Positions 16,466 through 24,432 of a stretch of 64,000 nt of DNA are shown here, one piece after another. The translations under genes were made by a program, and so were the position numbers. This DNA comes from Streptomyces sp. PCS3-D2 (GTDB lineage: Bacteria > Actinomycetota > Actinomycetes > Streptomycetales > Streptomycetaceae), in the NCBI RefSeq assembly GCF_000612545.2, contig NZ_CP097800.1, positions 3,256,001 through 3,320,000 of the forward strand, given 5' to 3'. Every line of letters starts with the position of its first letter. Position 1 is the first letter of the stretch. The notes under the pieces were generated by a model that searched no databases, was not told the DNA's origin, and was given only the letters and a program-made list of their open reading frames with translations.

Positions 16466-17683
16466 ATGTTCGAGATCGAAGACGTGGGCGTGTTCCTGGG
16501 CCTGGACGTCGGCAAGAGCAGCCATCACGGTCATGGGCTCACCCCGGGCGGGAAGAAGGTCTTCGACAAGCAGCTGCCCAACAGCGAGCCCAAGCTGCGG
16601 GCCGTCTTCGACAAGCTGACCGCGAAGTTCGGCACCGTGCTGGTGATCGTGGACCAGCCCGCCTCCATCGGCGCCCTGCCACTGACCGTCGCCCGCGACG
16701 CGGGCTGCCAGGTCGCCTACCTGCCCGGACTGGCGATGCGCCGGATCGCCGACCTCTACCCGGGCGAGGCCAAGACCGACGCCAAGGACGCCGCCGTCAT
16801 CGCGGACGCCGCCCGGACGATGCCGCACACCCTGCGCTCGCTGGAGCTGACCGACCAGATCACCGCCGAGCTGACCGTGCTCGTCGGCTTCGACCAGGAC
16901 CTGGCCGCCGAGGCCACCCGCACCTCCAACCGGATACGGGGCCTGCTCACCCAGTTCCACCCCAGCCTGGAACGCGTCCTGGGCCCGCGCCTGGACCACC
17001 AGGCCGTGACCTGGCTGCTGGAGCGCTACGGATCCCCAGCCGCCCTGCGCAAGGCCGGACGCCGCAGACTCGTCGAGCTGATCCGCCCGAAGGCCCCGCG
17101 CATGGCCACCAGGCTGATCGACGACGTCTTCAACGCGCTCGACGAGCAGACCGTCGTCGTTCCCGGGACCGGCACCCTCGACATCGTCATCCCCTCCCTG
17201 GCCGCCTCGCTGGCCGCTGTCCACACCCAGCGCCGGGCGATGGAAGCCCAGATCAACGCCCTGCTGGAGGCTCACCCTCTTTCCCCGGTCCTGACGTCGA
17301 TGCCCGGCGTCGGCGTCAGGACCGCCGCCGTCCTGCTGGTCACCGTCGGCGACGGCACCAGCTTCCCCACCGCCGCCCACCTCGCCTCCTACGCCGGCCT
17401 CGCCCCCACCACGAAGCAGTCCGGGACCTCGATCCATGGCGAACACGCACCCCGAGGCGGAAACCGGCAGCTCAAACGGGCGATGTTTCTCTCCGCCTTC
17501 GCCTGCATGAACGCCGACCCGGCCTCCCGCGCCTACTACGACAAGCAACGAGCACGCGGCAAAACCCACACCCAGGCCCTCCTCCGCCTCGCCCGCCAAC
17601 GCATCAGCGTCCTGTTCGCCATGCTCCGCGACGGCACCTTCTACGAATCCCGGACACCGACGGACGTCGAGCTCGCCGCTTAG
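16466..17683 (+). CDS. IS110 family transposase, copy 2
   Basis: A 405-residue protein identical to the product of copy 1, with the same ATG and GGGAAGGGG ribosome site. All catalytic segments (GLDVGK, KTDAKDAA, TKQSG) are intact. Having two identical copies in direct tandem means homologous recombination could delete one, or a circle could be released. Confidence 0.93.
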   Translation: MFEIEDVGVFLGLDVGKSSHHGHGLTPGGKKVFDKQLPNSEPKLRAVFDKLTAKFGTVLVIVDQPASIGALPLTVARDAGCQVAYLPGLAMRRIADLYPGEAKTDAKDAAVIADAARTMPHTLRSLELTDQITAELTVLVGFDQDLAAEATRTSNRIRGLLTQFHPSLERVLGPRLDHQAVTWLLERYGSPAALRKAGRRRLVELIRPKAPRMATRLIDDVFNALDEQTVVVPGTGTLDIVIPSLAASLAAVHTQRRAMEAQINALLEAHPLSPVLTSMPGVGVRTAAVLLVTVGDGTSFPTAAHLASYAGLAPTTKQSGTSIHGEHAPRGGNRQLKRAMFLSAFACMNADPASRAYYDKQRARGKTHTQALLRLARQRISVLFAMLRDGTFYESRTPTDVELAA

Positions 17684-17752
17684 CCTCAGCGAGCCCGAAC
17701 CACCCGAAACCCGACACAGGTGCCTTGACGAAAGACATAGAGGCACCCCCCC

Positions 17753-17784
17753 GTCACGGCGTCACGGCGTCACGGCGTCACGGC
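17753..17784. repeat. Four tandem copies of GTCACGGC
   Basis: An exact 8-bp unit repeated four times, ending inside the last codons of the oxidoreductase gene. Read on the minus strand, each unit provides another TGA after the true stop. It abuts the right end of the IS110 tandem. It may be a slippage product or part of the original target site. Confidence 0.85.
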
Positions 17785-18719
17785 GTCAGGACGATCCTGC
17801 CGCGCACGCCCGGCGTCGCGAGCAGGTCGTGCGCCTTCGCCGCCTCGGCGAGCGGGAAGACCTCCGCGACCCGCAGGGTGAGCGCGCCCTCCTCGACCAG
17901 GGACACCAGGCGGGCCAGCAGTTCCCCGTCCGCCGCGACCTCCTGCTCCTCCACCCGGATGCCGCGCTCCGCAGCCGGGGCGTGGTGCGGGATCAGGCCC
18001 ACGTAGACCCCGCCGTCGCGGACGAGGGCCAGTGCGGCCCCGCCCAGGACGGCCGCGTCCAGGACCCCGTCCACCGGTCCGGCCGGAGCGCTGCCGCGCG
18101 GCACGAAGGCGGCCGCGCCGAGCGACCGTACGAGCTCCTCGTCCCCCGGGCCCGCCAGGGCCGTCACCACCAGTCCGGCCCGCGCGGCGAGCTGCACCGC
18201 CAGGCCTCCGACCATCCCCGCGGCGCCGGTGACCAGCACCGAGGAGCCGGGGGCGAGCCCCAGCTGGTCCACCGCGCGGGCGGCGGTCAGGCCGGCCAGC
18301 GGCAGCGCGGCCGCGACCGGGTCGTCCGCCGCGGCCGGCGCGGCGGCCACGGCGGAGGCATCGAGCACCGCGTACTCCGCGTGCGTGCCCAGCGGCTTCA
18401 CCGGGCCGTGGTGCAGGCCCACTACTCGGTCGCCGCGGTTCCAGCCGGCCACCCCCGGGCCGGTCTCGTCGATCTTCCCGACGACGTCCCAGCCGAGGCC
18501 GATCCGCTGCCCGGCCCCGCCGAAGATCCCGGTGCGGACCCCTGCGTCCACCGGGTTGAGCCCGGCGGCCGCGACCTTGATCCTGACCTGGCCCGCCTCC
18601 GGACGCGGCACCGGCACCTCGGCCAGCTCGACCCGCTCCGGGCCGCCGAACCCGGTCACCACGGCCGCCAGCATCGTCCGCTCGTCCATGGTCGATGCGC
18701 TCATCGTCCGCTCGTTCAT
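17778..18719 (-). CDS. MDR-family NADP-dependent (quinone-type) oxidoreductase
   Basis: A 313-residue zinc-independent medium-chain reductase. The substrate domain has GLNPVDAGVRTGIFGG, then GWDVVGKIDETGPGVAGWNRGDRVVGL. The nucleotide site is SVLVTGAAGMVGGLAVQLAARAG near residue 150, and the end is FPLAEAAKAHDLLATPGVRGRIVL. No structural-zinc cysteine cluster is present, which points to the quinone oxidoreductase/enoyl-reductase-like group. The 5' end has four in-frame ATGs within 16 codons, created by a repeated ACGAGCGGACGATG. I chose the first because GGGGAG lies just upstream. It is divergent from the HxlR gene, its likely regulator. Confidence 0.88.
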   Translation of the reverse strand: MNERTMSASTMDERTMLAAVVTGFGGPERVELAEVPVPRPEAGQVRIKVAAAGLNPVDAGVRTGIFGGAGQRIGLGWDVVGKIDETGPGVAGWNRGDRVVGLHHGPVKPLGTHAEYAVLDASAVAAAPAAADDPVAAALPLAGLTAARAVDQLGLAPGSSVLVTGAAGMVGGLAVQLAARAGLVVTALAGPGDEELVRSLGAAAFVPRGSAPAGPVDGVLDAAVLGGAALALVRDGGVYVGLIPHHAPAAERGIRVEEQEVAADGELLARLVSLVEEGALTLRVAEVFPLAEAAKAHDLLATPGVRGRIVLTP

Positions 18720-18771
18720 CGTTCTCCCCGCTTCCGTCGCCTTCGCTTGTTCCGATGGCCACTAACCTAGG

Positions 18772-18815
18772 GAGAGGTACTCTCTTTCGGTAAGTACGCA
18801 CTCGAAGGTGCGTAC
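18772..18815. promoter_or_regulatory. Two inverted repeats between oxidoreductase and HxlR genes
   Basis: GAGAG-GTA-CTCTC (18772-18784) and the longer perfect GTACGCAC-N6-GTGCGTAC (18794-18815) lie in the 117-bp divergent gap. The second has the size expected of an operator for a dimeric winged-helix protein and lies 21 bp before the HxlR ATG. HxlR-family regulators commonly control the divergent redox gene next to them, so this is the best operator candidate. Confidence 0.6.
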
Positions 18816-18836
18816 CCGACCCGGAAGTGGGTGCCC

Positions 18837-19253
18837 ATGGCCACCAGTACCGCCGCGGCCCGCCGCGAGGAAGCCCGATTCGCCTACGACGCCTTCCTCA
18901 AGGAATGCCCCACCAGCCAGCTCCTGGCCCGGATCAGCGACAAGTGGGTCGGCCTCATCGTCTGCGCCCTCGGCGAGACCGACGACCGCTCCCTGCGCTA
19001 CAGCGACCTCGGCCGCAAGATCCCCGGGGTCAGCCAGAAGATGCTCACCCAGACCCTGCGCTCCCTCGAACGCGACGGCCTCGTCACCCGCCACGTCACG
19101 CCCACCGTCCCCGTCCGCGTCAACTATCGGCTCACCGACCTGGGCAGCAGCCTCGGCTTGCTGCTCTCCTCCGTGAAGCTCTGGGCCGAGACCAACTTCG
19201 ACGAGGTCAACGCCCACCGCGACGCCTACGACCGGGCCTCCGCAGCCTCCTGA
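18837..19253 (+). CDS. HxlR/DUF24-family helix-turn-helix regulator
   Basis: A 138-residue protein from ATG 18837 (GGAAG at suitable spacing; a GTG two codons earlier is possible). HxlR features are CPTSQLLARISDKWVGLIVCALG, RYSDLGRKIPGVSQKMLTQTLRSLERDGLVTR and VNYRLTDLGSSL. A single cysteine near the N-terminus (KECPTS) sits where redox-sensing HxlR proteins such as HypR, YodB and QorR carry theirs. With a divergent quinone-oxidoreductase-like gene, a QorR-like thiol-stress switch is a reasonable inference. Confidence 0.88.
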   Translation: MATSTAAARREEARFAYDAFLKECPTSQLLARISDKWVGLIVCALGETDDRSLRYSDLGRKIPGVSQKMLTQTLRSLERDGLVTRHVTPTVPVRVNYRLTDLGSSLGLLLSSVKLWAETNFDEVNAHRDAYDRASAAS

Positions 19254-19295
19254 AATCAGCCGCGGCCACGCGCCCCGCAATGGCATGCTGACAGG

Positions 19296-20024
19296 GTGAA
19301 CGGACCCGGCATTCAGCTCACCCTCGCCCCCGAACTGCGCCTCTTCGCCCCGCCCAGCCGGCGCGCGGACCGCGTACCGACCGCGACCGATGGCGCCTCC
19401 AGCCTCGGCCACGTCGTCGAATCCGCCGGGGTCCCGCTCACCGAGGTCGGCCGCCTCCTCGTCGACGGCCGCGAGGTTCCCGTCTCCTACGTGCCCCAGG
19501 ACGGCCAGATCGTCGAGGTGTGCGGGGTCGTGCGCCCCCAGGAGGTGCCCGGCGCCCCGCTCCGCTTCCTCCTCGACGTCCACCTCGGCACGCTCGCCCG
19601 CCGGCTGCGCCTGCTCGGCGTCGACGCCGCGTACGAGAACGAGGACATCGGCGACCCCGCCCTGGCCACCCGCTCCGCCGCCGAACGGCGCGTCCTGCTC
19701 TCCCGCGACCGCGGCCTGCTCCGCCGCCGCGAGATCTTCGCCGGAGCGTACGTCTACAGCGACAACCCCGACGAGCAACTGCGCGACGTCCTCGGCCGCT
19801 TCGCCCCCGCCCTGGCCCCGTGGACCCGCTGCACCGCCTGCAACGGGCCGCTCCACGAGGCCGACAAGGAGAGCGTCGGCGACCGCCTGGAGCACGGCAC
19901 GCACCGCTCCTACGACGTCTTCGCGCAGTGCTCCGCGTGCGAGCGCGTGTACTGGCGCGGCGCCCACCACGCCCGCCTGGAGCGGATCGTCGACGAGGCA
20001 CTCGTCGAGTTCGGCACCGCCTGA
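19296..20024 (+). CDS. Mut7-C RNase-domain protein with N-terminal ubiquitin-like fold
   Basis: A 242-residue protein from GTG. Residues 1-80 form a ThiS/MoaD-like beta-grasp part (IQLTLAPELRLFAPP, TEVGRLLVDGREVPVSYVPQDGQIVEV). The Mut7-C domain follows: RFLLDVHLGTLARRLRLLGVDAAYEN, ERRVLLSRDRGLLRR, AYVYSDNPDEQL. At the end is a zinc ribbon, CTACNGPLHEAD...CSACERVYWRG. Mut7-C domains are PIN-like nucleases proposed to act on RNA; the conserved aspartates (LLDVHLG, SRD, YSDNPDEQ) are present. The substrate is unknown. Confidence 0.85.
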   Translation: MNGPGIQLTLAPELRLFAPPSRRADRVPTATDGASSLGHVVESAGVPLTEVGRLLVDGREVPVSYVPQDGQIVEVCGVVRPQEVPGAPLRFLLDVHLGTLARRLRLLGVDAAYENEDIGDPALATRSAAERRVLLSRDRGLLRRREIFAGAYVYSDNPDEQLRDVLGRFAPALAPWTRCTACNGPLHEADKESVGDRLEHGTHRSYDVFAQCSACERVYWRGAHHARLERIVDEALVEFGTA

Positions 20025-20132
20025 CGGAGCGCGGGAAGCAGACCAGCCCCTGGGGCATGGCCTGCCCATACCCGGAGCAGACCCGGGGCAGAGCAGGCCC
20101 GGGGCAGAGCAGGCCCCGGGGCCGCAGCGGCC

Positions 20133-20627
20133 CTAGAAGGCGTAGGCGTCGCCCGTGTCCAGGGCCAGCACCGCCGGCTCGTTGTTCGCGCGGTTCCGGT
20201 CGGTCGCACCGCCGTTCCACCACGTGTCCACCCGCACCACCACCTCCGGCATGCGCTCCCGCAGCTCCAGCACCAGCCCCACGTGCCGGCCGCGCCCGTG
20301 CAGCGGCAACGGCCCCGTCTCGCACAACACCTCCCGCAGGCCGGCCCGCACACAGCCCTCCGCCAGCCGCTGACGGTCGGCCAGGTCGGCCGACAGCCGC
20401 ACCCGGAGCGTCGCGTTCGGCAGCGCCGCCGGCCCGTCGTTCTCCGGAACCAGCCAGACCCGAAGCCGGTCCCCGGACAGGGCCACCCGGCCGTGGTACG
20501 AGACATCGGCCTCCGGCCCCGCCCACCCCGCTCCCCAAGCCTGCGACGGCCCGGGCACACCCGCCCCGAGCGCCAGCAACCCCGCCACCACCACACTCCG
20601 TACGGCGACACGGCGCACCGCCACCAC
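20133..20627 (-). CDS. Secreted protein of unknown function
   Basis: A 164-residue protein with an N-terminal signal peptide (VRSVVVAGLLALGAGVPGPSQA). The mature part looks like a single beta sandwich: VSYHGRVALSGDRLRVWLVPENDG, NATLRVRLSADLADRQRL, MPEVVVRVDTWWNGGATDRNRANNE. Two cysteines (EGCVRAG, LCETG) could form one disulfide. The pattern resembles small adhesion-like or DUF11-type repeats, but I do not recognise a family. Its 3' side, 20071-20130, contains two copies of CCGGGGCAGAGCAGG. Confidence 0.65.
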   Translation of the reverse strand: MVAVRRVAVRSVVVAGLLALGAGVPGPSQAWGAGWAGPEADVSYHGRVALSGDRLRVWLVPENDGPAALPNATLRVRLSADLADRQRLAEGCVRAGLREVLCETGPLPLHGRGRHVGLVLELRERMPEVVVRVDTWWNGGATDRNRANNEPAVLALDTGDAYAF

Positions 20628-20734
20628 CTCCTCACGTCTCGCGCGGAGGCTAGCCCCCCACCGACCCCGACATGTCGGACCATCACACGAATGAGGGCGC
20701 GCCCACCCCCATCCGCCCCGCGTACTTTTGAGCC

Positions 20735-21070
20735 ATGCTGATCGCCCGCTCCGCAGCCCTCTTCTCCCTCGCCGCGCTCCTGGAGATCGGCGGCGCCTGG
20801 CTCGTCTGGCAGGGCGTGCGCGAGCACCGAGGCTGGGCCTGGATCGGAGCCGGGGTGATCGCCCTCGGCCTCTACGGCTTCGTCGCCACCCTCCAGCCCC
20901 AGGGCGACTTCGCCCGGGTCCTCGCCGCCTACGGCGGGGTCTTCGTCGCCGGCTCCCTCGCCTGGGGTGCCGTCGCCGACGGCTACCGCCCCGACCGCTG
21001 GGACATCGCCGGCGCCCTCGTCTGCCTCTTCGGAATGGCCGTGATCATGTACGCCCCGCGCGGCCGCTGA
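20735..21070 (+). CDS. YnfA family (UPF0060) membrane protein
   Basis: A 111-residue protein with four transmembrane helices. Typical YnfA segments are [74 protein letters not shown] and [17 protein letters not shown]. The family resembles small multidrug-resistance transporters, but its substrate is not settled. The membrane-embedded [11 protein letters not shown] motif, with its Glu, is intact. The gene stands alone upstream of an SDR gene. Confidence 0.92.
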   Translation: MLIARSAALFSLAALLEIGGAWLVWQGVREHRGWAWIGAGVIALGLYGFVATLQPQGDFARVLAAYGGVFVAGSLAWGAVADGYRPDRWDIAGALVCLFGMAVIMYAPRGR

Positions 21071-21132
21071 GCCGCCCGGCCCCGCCTATGCTGGCGGGTA
21101 GTCGCCCGTACGAACGACCGAGGAGCCCGCAC

Positions 21133-21897
21133 ATGAGCACGGCCGCCACCCGAACCGCCGTAGTGACCGGCGCGAGCAGCGGCATCGGCGCGGCCACGGC
21201 CCGGCAACTCGCCGCCGCCGGCTACCACGTCGTCCTCACCGCCCGCCGCAAGGACCGCATCGAGGCCCTCGCCGCCGAGCTCGCCGAGGCCGGACACTCC
21301 GCCACCGCGCACGCCCTCGACGTCACCGACCGCGCCGCCGTCGACGCCCTCGCCGCCTCCCTCGAACGCTGCGACGTACTCGTCAACAACGCGGGCGGCG
21401 CCATCGGCGCCGAGCCCGTCGCCACCGGCGACCCCGCCGACTGGCGCACCATGTACGAGGTCAACGTCATCGGGACGCTCCACGTCACCCAGGCGCTGCT
21501 CCCCGCCCTCACCGCCTCCGGCGACGGCACCGTCGTGGTCCTCTCCTCCACCGCCGGCCACGCCACGTACGAGGGCGGCGCGGGCTACGTCGCCGCCAAG
21601 AACGGCGCCCGCGTCCTCGCCGAGACGCTCCGCCTGGAGATCGTCGGCCAGCCCGTGCGCGTCATCGAGATCGCCCCCGGCATGGTCCGGACGGAGGAGT
21701 TCGCGAAGACCCGGTTCCGCGGCGACACGGAGAAGGCGGAGAAGGTCTACGCGGGCGTCGCCGAACCGCTGACCGCCGACGACGTCGCCGACACCATCAC
21801 CTGGGCGGTGACCCGCCCCAGCCACGTCAACATCGACCTCCTGGTGGTCCGCCCCCGGGCCCAGGCCTCGAACACGAAGGTCCACCGCGAGCTCTAG
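21133..21897 (+). CDS. SDR family oxidoreductase (YdfG-like)
   Basis: A 254-residue classical SDR from ATG 21133, with CGAGGAG at good spacing. The cofactor site is VVTGASSGIGAATARQLAAAGY and the Arg-rich loop LTARRKDR suggests NADP(H). The remaining motifs are NNAGGAIGA, VLSSTAGH (Ser), and Y-x3-K in GYVAAKNG. The C-terminus (EIAPGMVRTEEF, HVNIDLLVVRPRAQ) matches the YdfG/serine-3-dehydrogenase group that reduces 3-hydroxy acid aldehydes. It is followed by a strong bidirectional hairpin. Confidence 0.9.
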   Translation: MSTAATRTAVVTGASSGIGAATARQLAAAGYHVVLTARRKDRIEALAAELAEAGHSATAHALDVTDRAAVDALAASLERCDVLVNNAGGAIGAEPVATGDPADWRTMYEVNVIGTLHVTQALLPALTASGDGTVVVLSSTAGHATYEGGAGYVAAKNGARVLAETLRLEIVGQPVRVIEIAPGMVRTEEFAKTRFRGDTEKAEKVYAGVAEPLTADDVADTITWAVTRPSHVNIDLLVVRPRAQASNTKVHREL

Positions 21898-21970
21898 CCG
21901 ACTCCGGCGCTCCTCGGGCGCGCCATCAGGGCTGCCGGCGTCGGCGCACCGACTGAGGCCGGACACCGTA

Positions 21971-22012
21971 CGGAGGGGCCCCGACCGATCCCGATCGGTC
22001 CGGGCCCCTCCG
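21971..22012. terminator. Bidirectional terminator between SDR and rtcB
   Basis: An 11-bp outer stem (CGGAGGGGCCC/GGGCCCCTCCG) and an 8-bp inner stem (GACCGATC/GATCGGTC) are separated by one mismatch, with a 2-nt loop. It lies between two convergent genes and can serve both. Confidence 0.85.
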
Positions 22013-22037
22013 TTCCCCCGACAGCGGCGCCCGGGCC

Positions 22038-23231
22038 TCAGCCCTTGACGCAGATGACCTGCTTGAGCTTGGCCACGACCTGGACGAGGTCGGTCTGCTG
22101 ATCGATGACCTGCTCGATCGACTTGTACGCGCCCGGGATCTCGTCCACCACGCCCGAGTCCTTGCGGCACTCGACGCCCTTCGTCTGCTCCACCAGGTCG
22201 CGCGCCGAGAACTTCTTCTTCGCCGCGGTACGGCTCATCTTCCGGCCCGCTCCGTGCGAGGCCGAGTTGAAGGCCTTCTCGTTGCCGAGCCCCTTCACGA
22301 TGTACGAACCCGTGCCCATCGAGCCGGGGATGATCCCGTAGTCACCACTGCCGGCGCGGATCGCGCCCTTGCGGGTGACCAGCAGGTCCATGCCGTCGTA
22401 CCGCTCTTCCGCCACGTAGTTGTGGTGGCAGCTGATCTCTCGGTCGAAGGAGACCCGGGCCTTGCGGAACTCCTTGCGGACGACCTCCTTGAACAGGCTC
22501 ATCATCGCCGCGCGGTTCAGCTTCGCGTACTCCTGCGCCCAGAAGAGGTCGTTGCGGTACGCCTCCATCTCCTGCGTGGCCGCGAGGAAGACCGCCAGGT
22601 CCCGGTCGACGAGGTTCTGGTTGTGGGAGAGCCCGCGGGCGACGCCGATGTGGTGCGCGGCGAGCTCGTTCCCGATGTTCCGGGAGCCGGAGTGCAGCAT
22701 CAGCCAGACCGAGCCCTGCTCGTCCAGGCAGAACTCGATGAAGTGGTTTCCGCTTCCGAGCGTCCCGATCTGCTTCGCGGCGCGTTCCCGGCGCGGCTTG
22801 ACCGCATCGGTGAGCCAGTCGAACCGCTTCCACAGATCCTCGTACCCCTGCACCGAGAAGCCGTACAGCCGCGACGGGTCCACGGCCTCCTTGTGCATCC
22901 CCATGCCCACCGGGATCGCCTGCTCGATCTTCGAGCGGAGCTTGGAGAGGTCACCCGGGAGGTCGTTCGCCGTCAGGGAGGTTTTCACCGCCGACATGCC
23001 GCAGCCGATGTCCACGCCCACCGCCGCCGGACAGACCGCGTCCTTCATCGCGATCACCGAGCCGACGGTGGCCCCCTTGCCGTAGTGGACGTCCGGCATG
23101 ACGGCCAGACCCTTGATCCACGGAAGCGTGGCGACGTTGTGGAGCTGCTGCATCGCCCCCGGCTCGACCGACGCCGGGTCGGTCCACATCCGGATCGGGA
23201 CCTGCGCCCCCGGTACCTCTACGTACGACAT
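22038..23231 (-). CDS. rtcB: RNA-splicing ligase RtcB
   Basis: A 397-residue protein. RtcB joins 3'-phosphate or 2',3'-cyclic phosphate RNA ends to 5'-OH ends, using GTP and Mn2+. Diagnostic segments are MPDVHYGKGATVGSV, VGVDIGCGMSAV (metal Cys), LGSGNHFIEF, LHSGSRNIGNELA, ISCHHNYV, KGAIRAGSGDYGIIPGSMG and the guanylylation-site region SHGAGRKMSR. The C-terminal VIDQQTDLVQVVAKLKQVICVKG is typical. No archease gene is adjacent. The shorter length corresponds to the RtcB3-like group found in many actinobacteria. Confidence 0.95.
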   Translation of the reverse strand: MSYVEVPGAQVPIRMWTDPASVEPGAMQQLHNVATLPWIKGLAVMPDVHYGKGATVGSVIAMKDAVCPAAVGVDIGCGMSAVKTSLTANDLPGDLSKLRSKIEQAIPVGMGMHKEAVDPSRLYGFSVQGYEDLWKRFDWLTDAVKPRRERAAKQIGTLGSGNHFIEFCLDEQGSVWLMLHSGSRNIGNELAAHHIGVARGLSHNQNLVDRDLAVFLAATQEMEAYRNDLFWAQEYAKLNRAAMMSLFKEVVRKEFRKARVSFDREISCHHNYVAEERYDGMDLLVTRKGAIRAGSGDYGIIPGSMGTGSYIVKGLGNEKAFNSASHGAGRKMSRTAAKKKFSARDLVEQTKGVECRKDSGVVDEIPGAYKSIEQVIDQQTDLVQVVAKLKQVICVKG

Positions 23232-23416
23232 AAAGAATCAATCCCCCGAAACCAACAGAAAGGTGAGAATCCGCAAAAGCCTCGCTCTTGATCCCGAATA
23301 CGACAGGGGACCGGCGCCAGCACCAGCGTGTGCGATAGACATTGTGTCCAGCCGCGCCCAAGCCGCGGCAACGCATTTTCCTGACTGTCGGGGGTCCCGC
23401 CGGTCGAAGGGAGCCA

Positions 23417-24322
23417 GTGGACGTGCAGCGCACAGCGGTACGGCGAGTCCTGCCCGGCCTCGCGATGCTCACCGCGCTCGCGGCCGGTGCGGCCGGTCTG
23501 ACCGGGTGCAGCGGCGGGAGCGACGGCGGAAGCACCAGCGACTCCAAGGCCGGCGGCAGCTCCGCCGCGCCCGCCCAGCCGGGGAAGTACCGCAGCCTGC
23601 CCGCGCCCTGCAAGGCGGGCGCCGACAGCAAGAAGCTCAAGGCCATGCTCCCGGCGCCGGACAGCCTCACCCCCGAACAGCGCGAGCAGGTGTACGCCGG
23701 TGTCGCCGACGCCTCCTACGACGGCGACCGGCACGTCGGCTGCCGCTGGACCGCGCAGACCCCCGAAGAGACCAGGCTGCTGTCGGTCGGCTTCGAGCGC
23801 GTCGTCTCCTACGACCGCGGCGCCGCCAGTGACGACGACAAGGCGAAGCAGGTCTACGTACGCCTGCTCACCGACGCGCACCTGCCCTTCCCCGGCCCGG
23901 TCACGACACCCGGCCCGGGCGCCGCCAACTCCGGCAGCCCGGCCAACCCCGGCAGCCCCGGCGACCCGGCCGCCTCCGCACCCCCGCCCGCCGCGCCGCC
24001 CGCCGGTGCGGCGCCGTCGGACGGGGCTCCGGCCGCGGGGACGCCGACCCCCGGCGCCAGCCCGTCCACCCAGCCCGAGCTCGGCTCCCGCATCCTGGAG
24101 GACCTCGGCACCGAGGCCTTCCTGGACGACAAGCTGAGCGCCGCCGGGGCCACGGCCGCACAGTCGCGCACCGTGCGGATTGTGTTCCGTACCTCGAACG
24201 TCATCGTCAAGATCGAGTACAGCGTGCAGCCGGCCCTGCCCGGCATCGTCCCGCCGAGCGGCGAAACCCAGGACAAGGCAAGGCAGTTGGCGGAGGCACT
24301 CGCCGAGCGGTTCAACGAGTGA
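23417..24322 (+). CDS. DUF3558-type lipoprotein with proline-rich insert
   Basis: A 301-residue protein. A GTG at 23417 or 23423 can serve as start, since GAAGGGAG lies just upstream of both; I list the first. The signal peptide ends in a lipobox (AAGAAGLTGCSGG), followed by a Ser/Gly linker. The domain contains LPAPCKAGADSKKLKAMLP and VGCRWTAQTPEETRLLSVGFERV, the paired-cysteine pattern of DUF3558 lipoproteins. Residues about 165-220 are a Pro/Ala/Gly linker, and a C-terminal segment (VRIVFRTSNVIVKIEYSV) completes the fold. A paralogue follows 110 bp downstream. Confidence 0.8.
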   Translation: MDVQRTAVRRVLPGLAMLTALAAGAAGLTGCSGGSDGGSTSDSKAGGSSAAPAQPGKYRSLPAPCKAGADSKKLKAMLPAPDSLTPEQREQVYAGVADASYDGDRHVGCRWTAQTPEETRLLSVGFERVVSYDRGAASDDDKAKQVYVRLLTDAHLPFPGPVTTPGPGAANSGSPANPGSPGDPAASAPPPAAPPAGAAPSDGAPAAGTPTPGASPSTQPELGSRILEDLGTEAFLDDKLSAAGATAAQSRTVRIVFRTSNVIVKIEYSVQPALPGIVPPSGETQDKARQLAEALAERFNE

Positions 24323-24432
24323 GCGGTGCGCGCCACACGCCCGCGTGACGGCGCGCACAGCAGTGCGGCACCCGATCGGGCTACCGTTGACGGTCCCGCG
24401 TCCGAAGAAGTACCCGAAGCACTGAAGGAACC

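Larger units (their letters stand above)
16200..17747 (+). mobile_element. IS110-family insertion sequence, copy 2 of a head-to-tail tandem
   Basis: The second copy of the 1548-bp unit abuts copy 1 directly, and the two encoded transposases are identical in sequence. The junction around 16198-16203 joins the right end of one copy to the left end of the next. That is the same joint formed in the circular transposition intermediate of this family. On the right it is followed by an 8-bp tandem repeat and the stop of an oxidoreductase gene. Identity with the repeat unit extends up to 17751 because of the C run. Confidence 0.9.

Noticed and set aside
20071-20130. Repeats of CCGGGGCAGAGCAGG as a possible mobile-element end or attachment site
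   Set aside because: Only two full copies, no tRNA, integrase or flanking duplication; more likely local slippage beside a convergent gene end.
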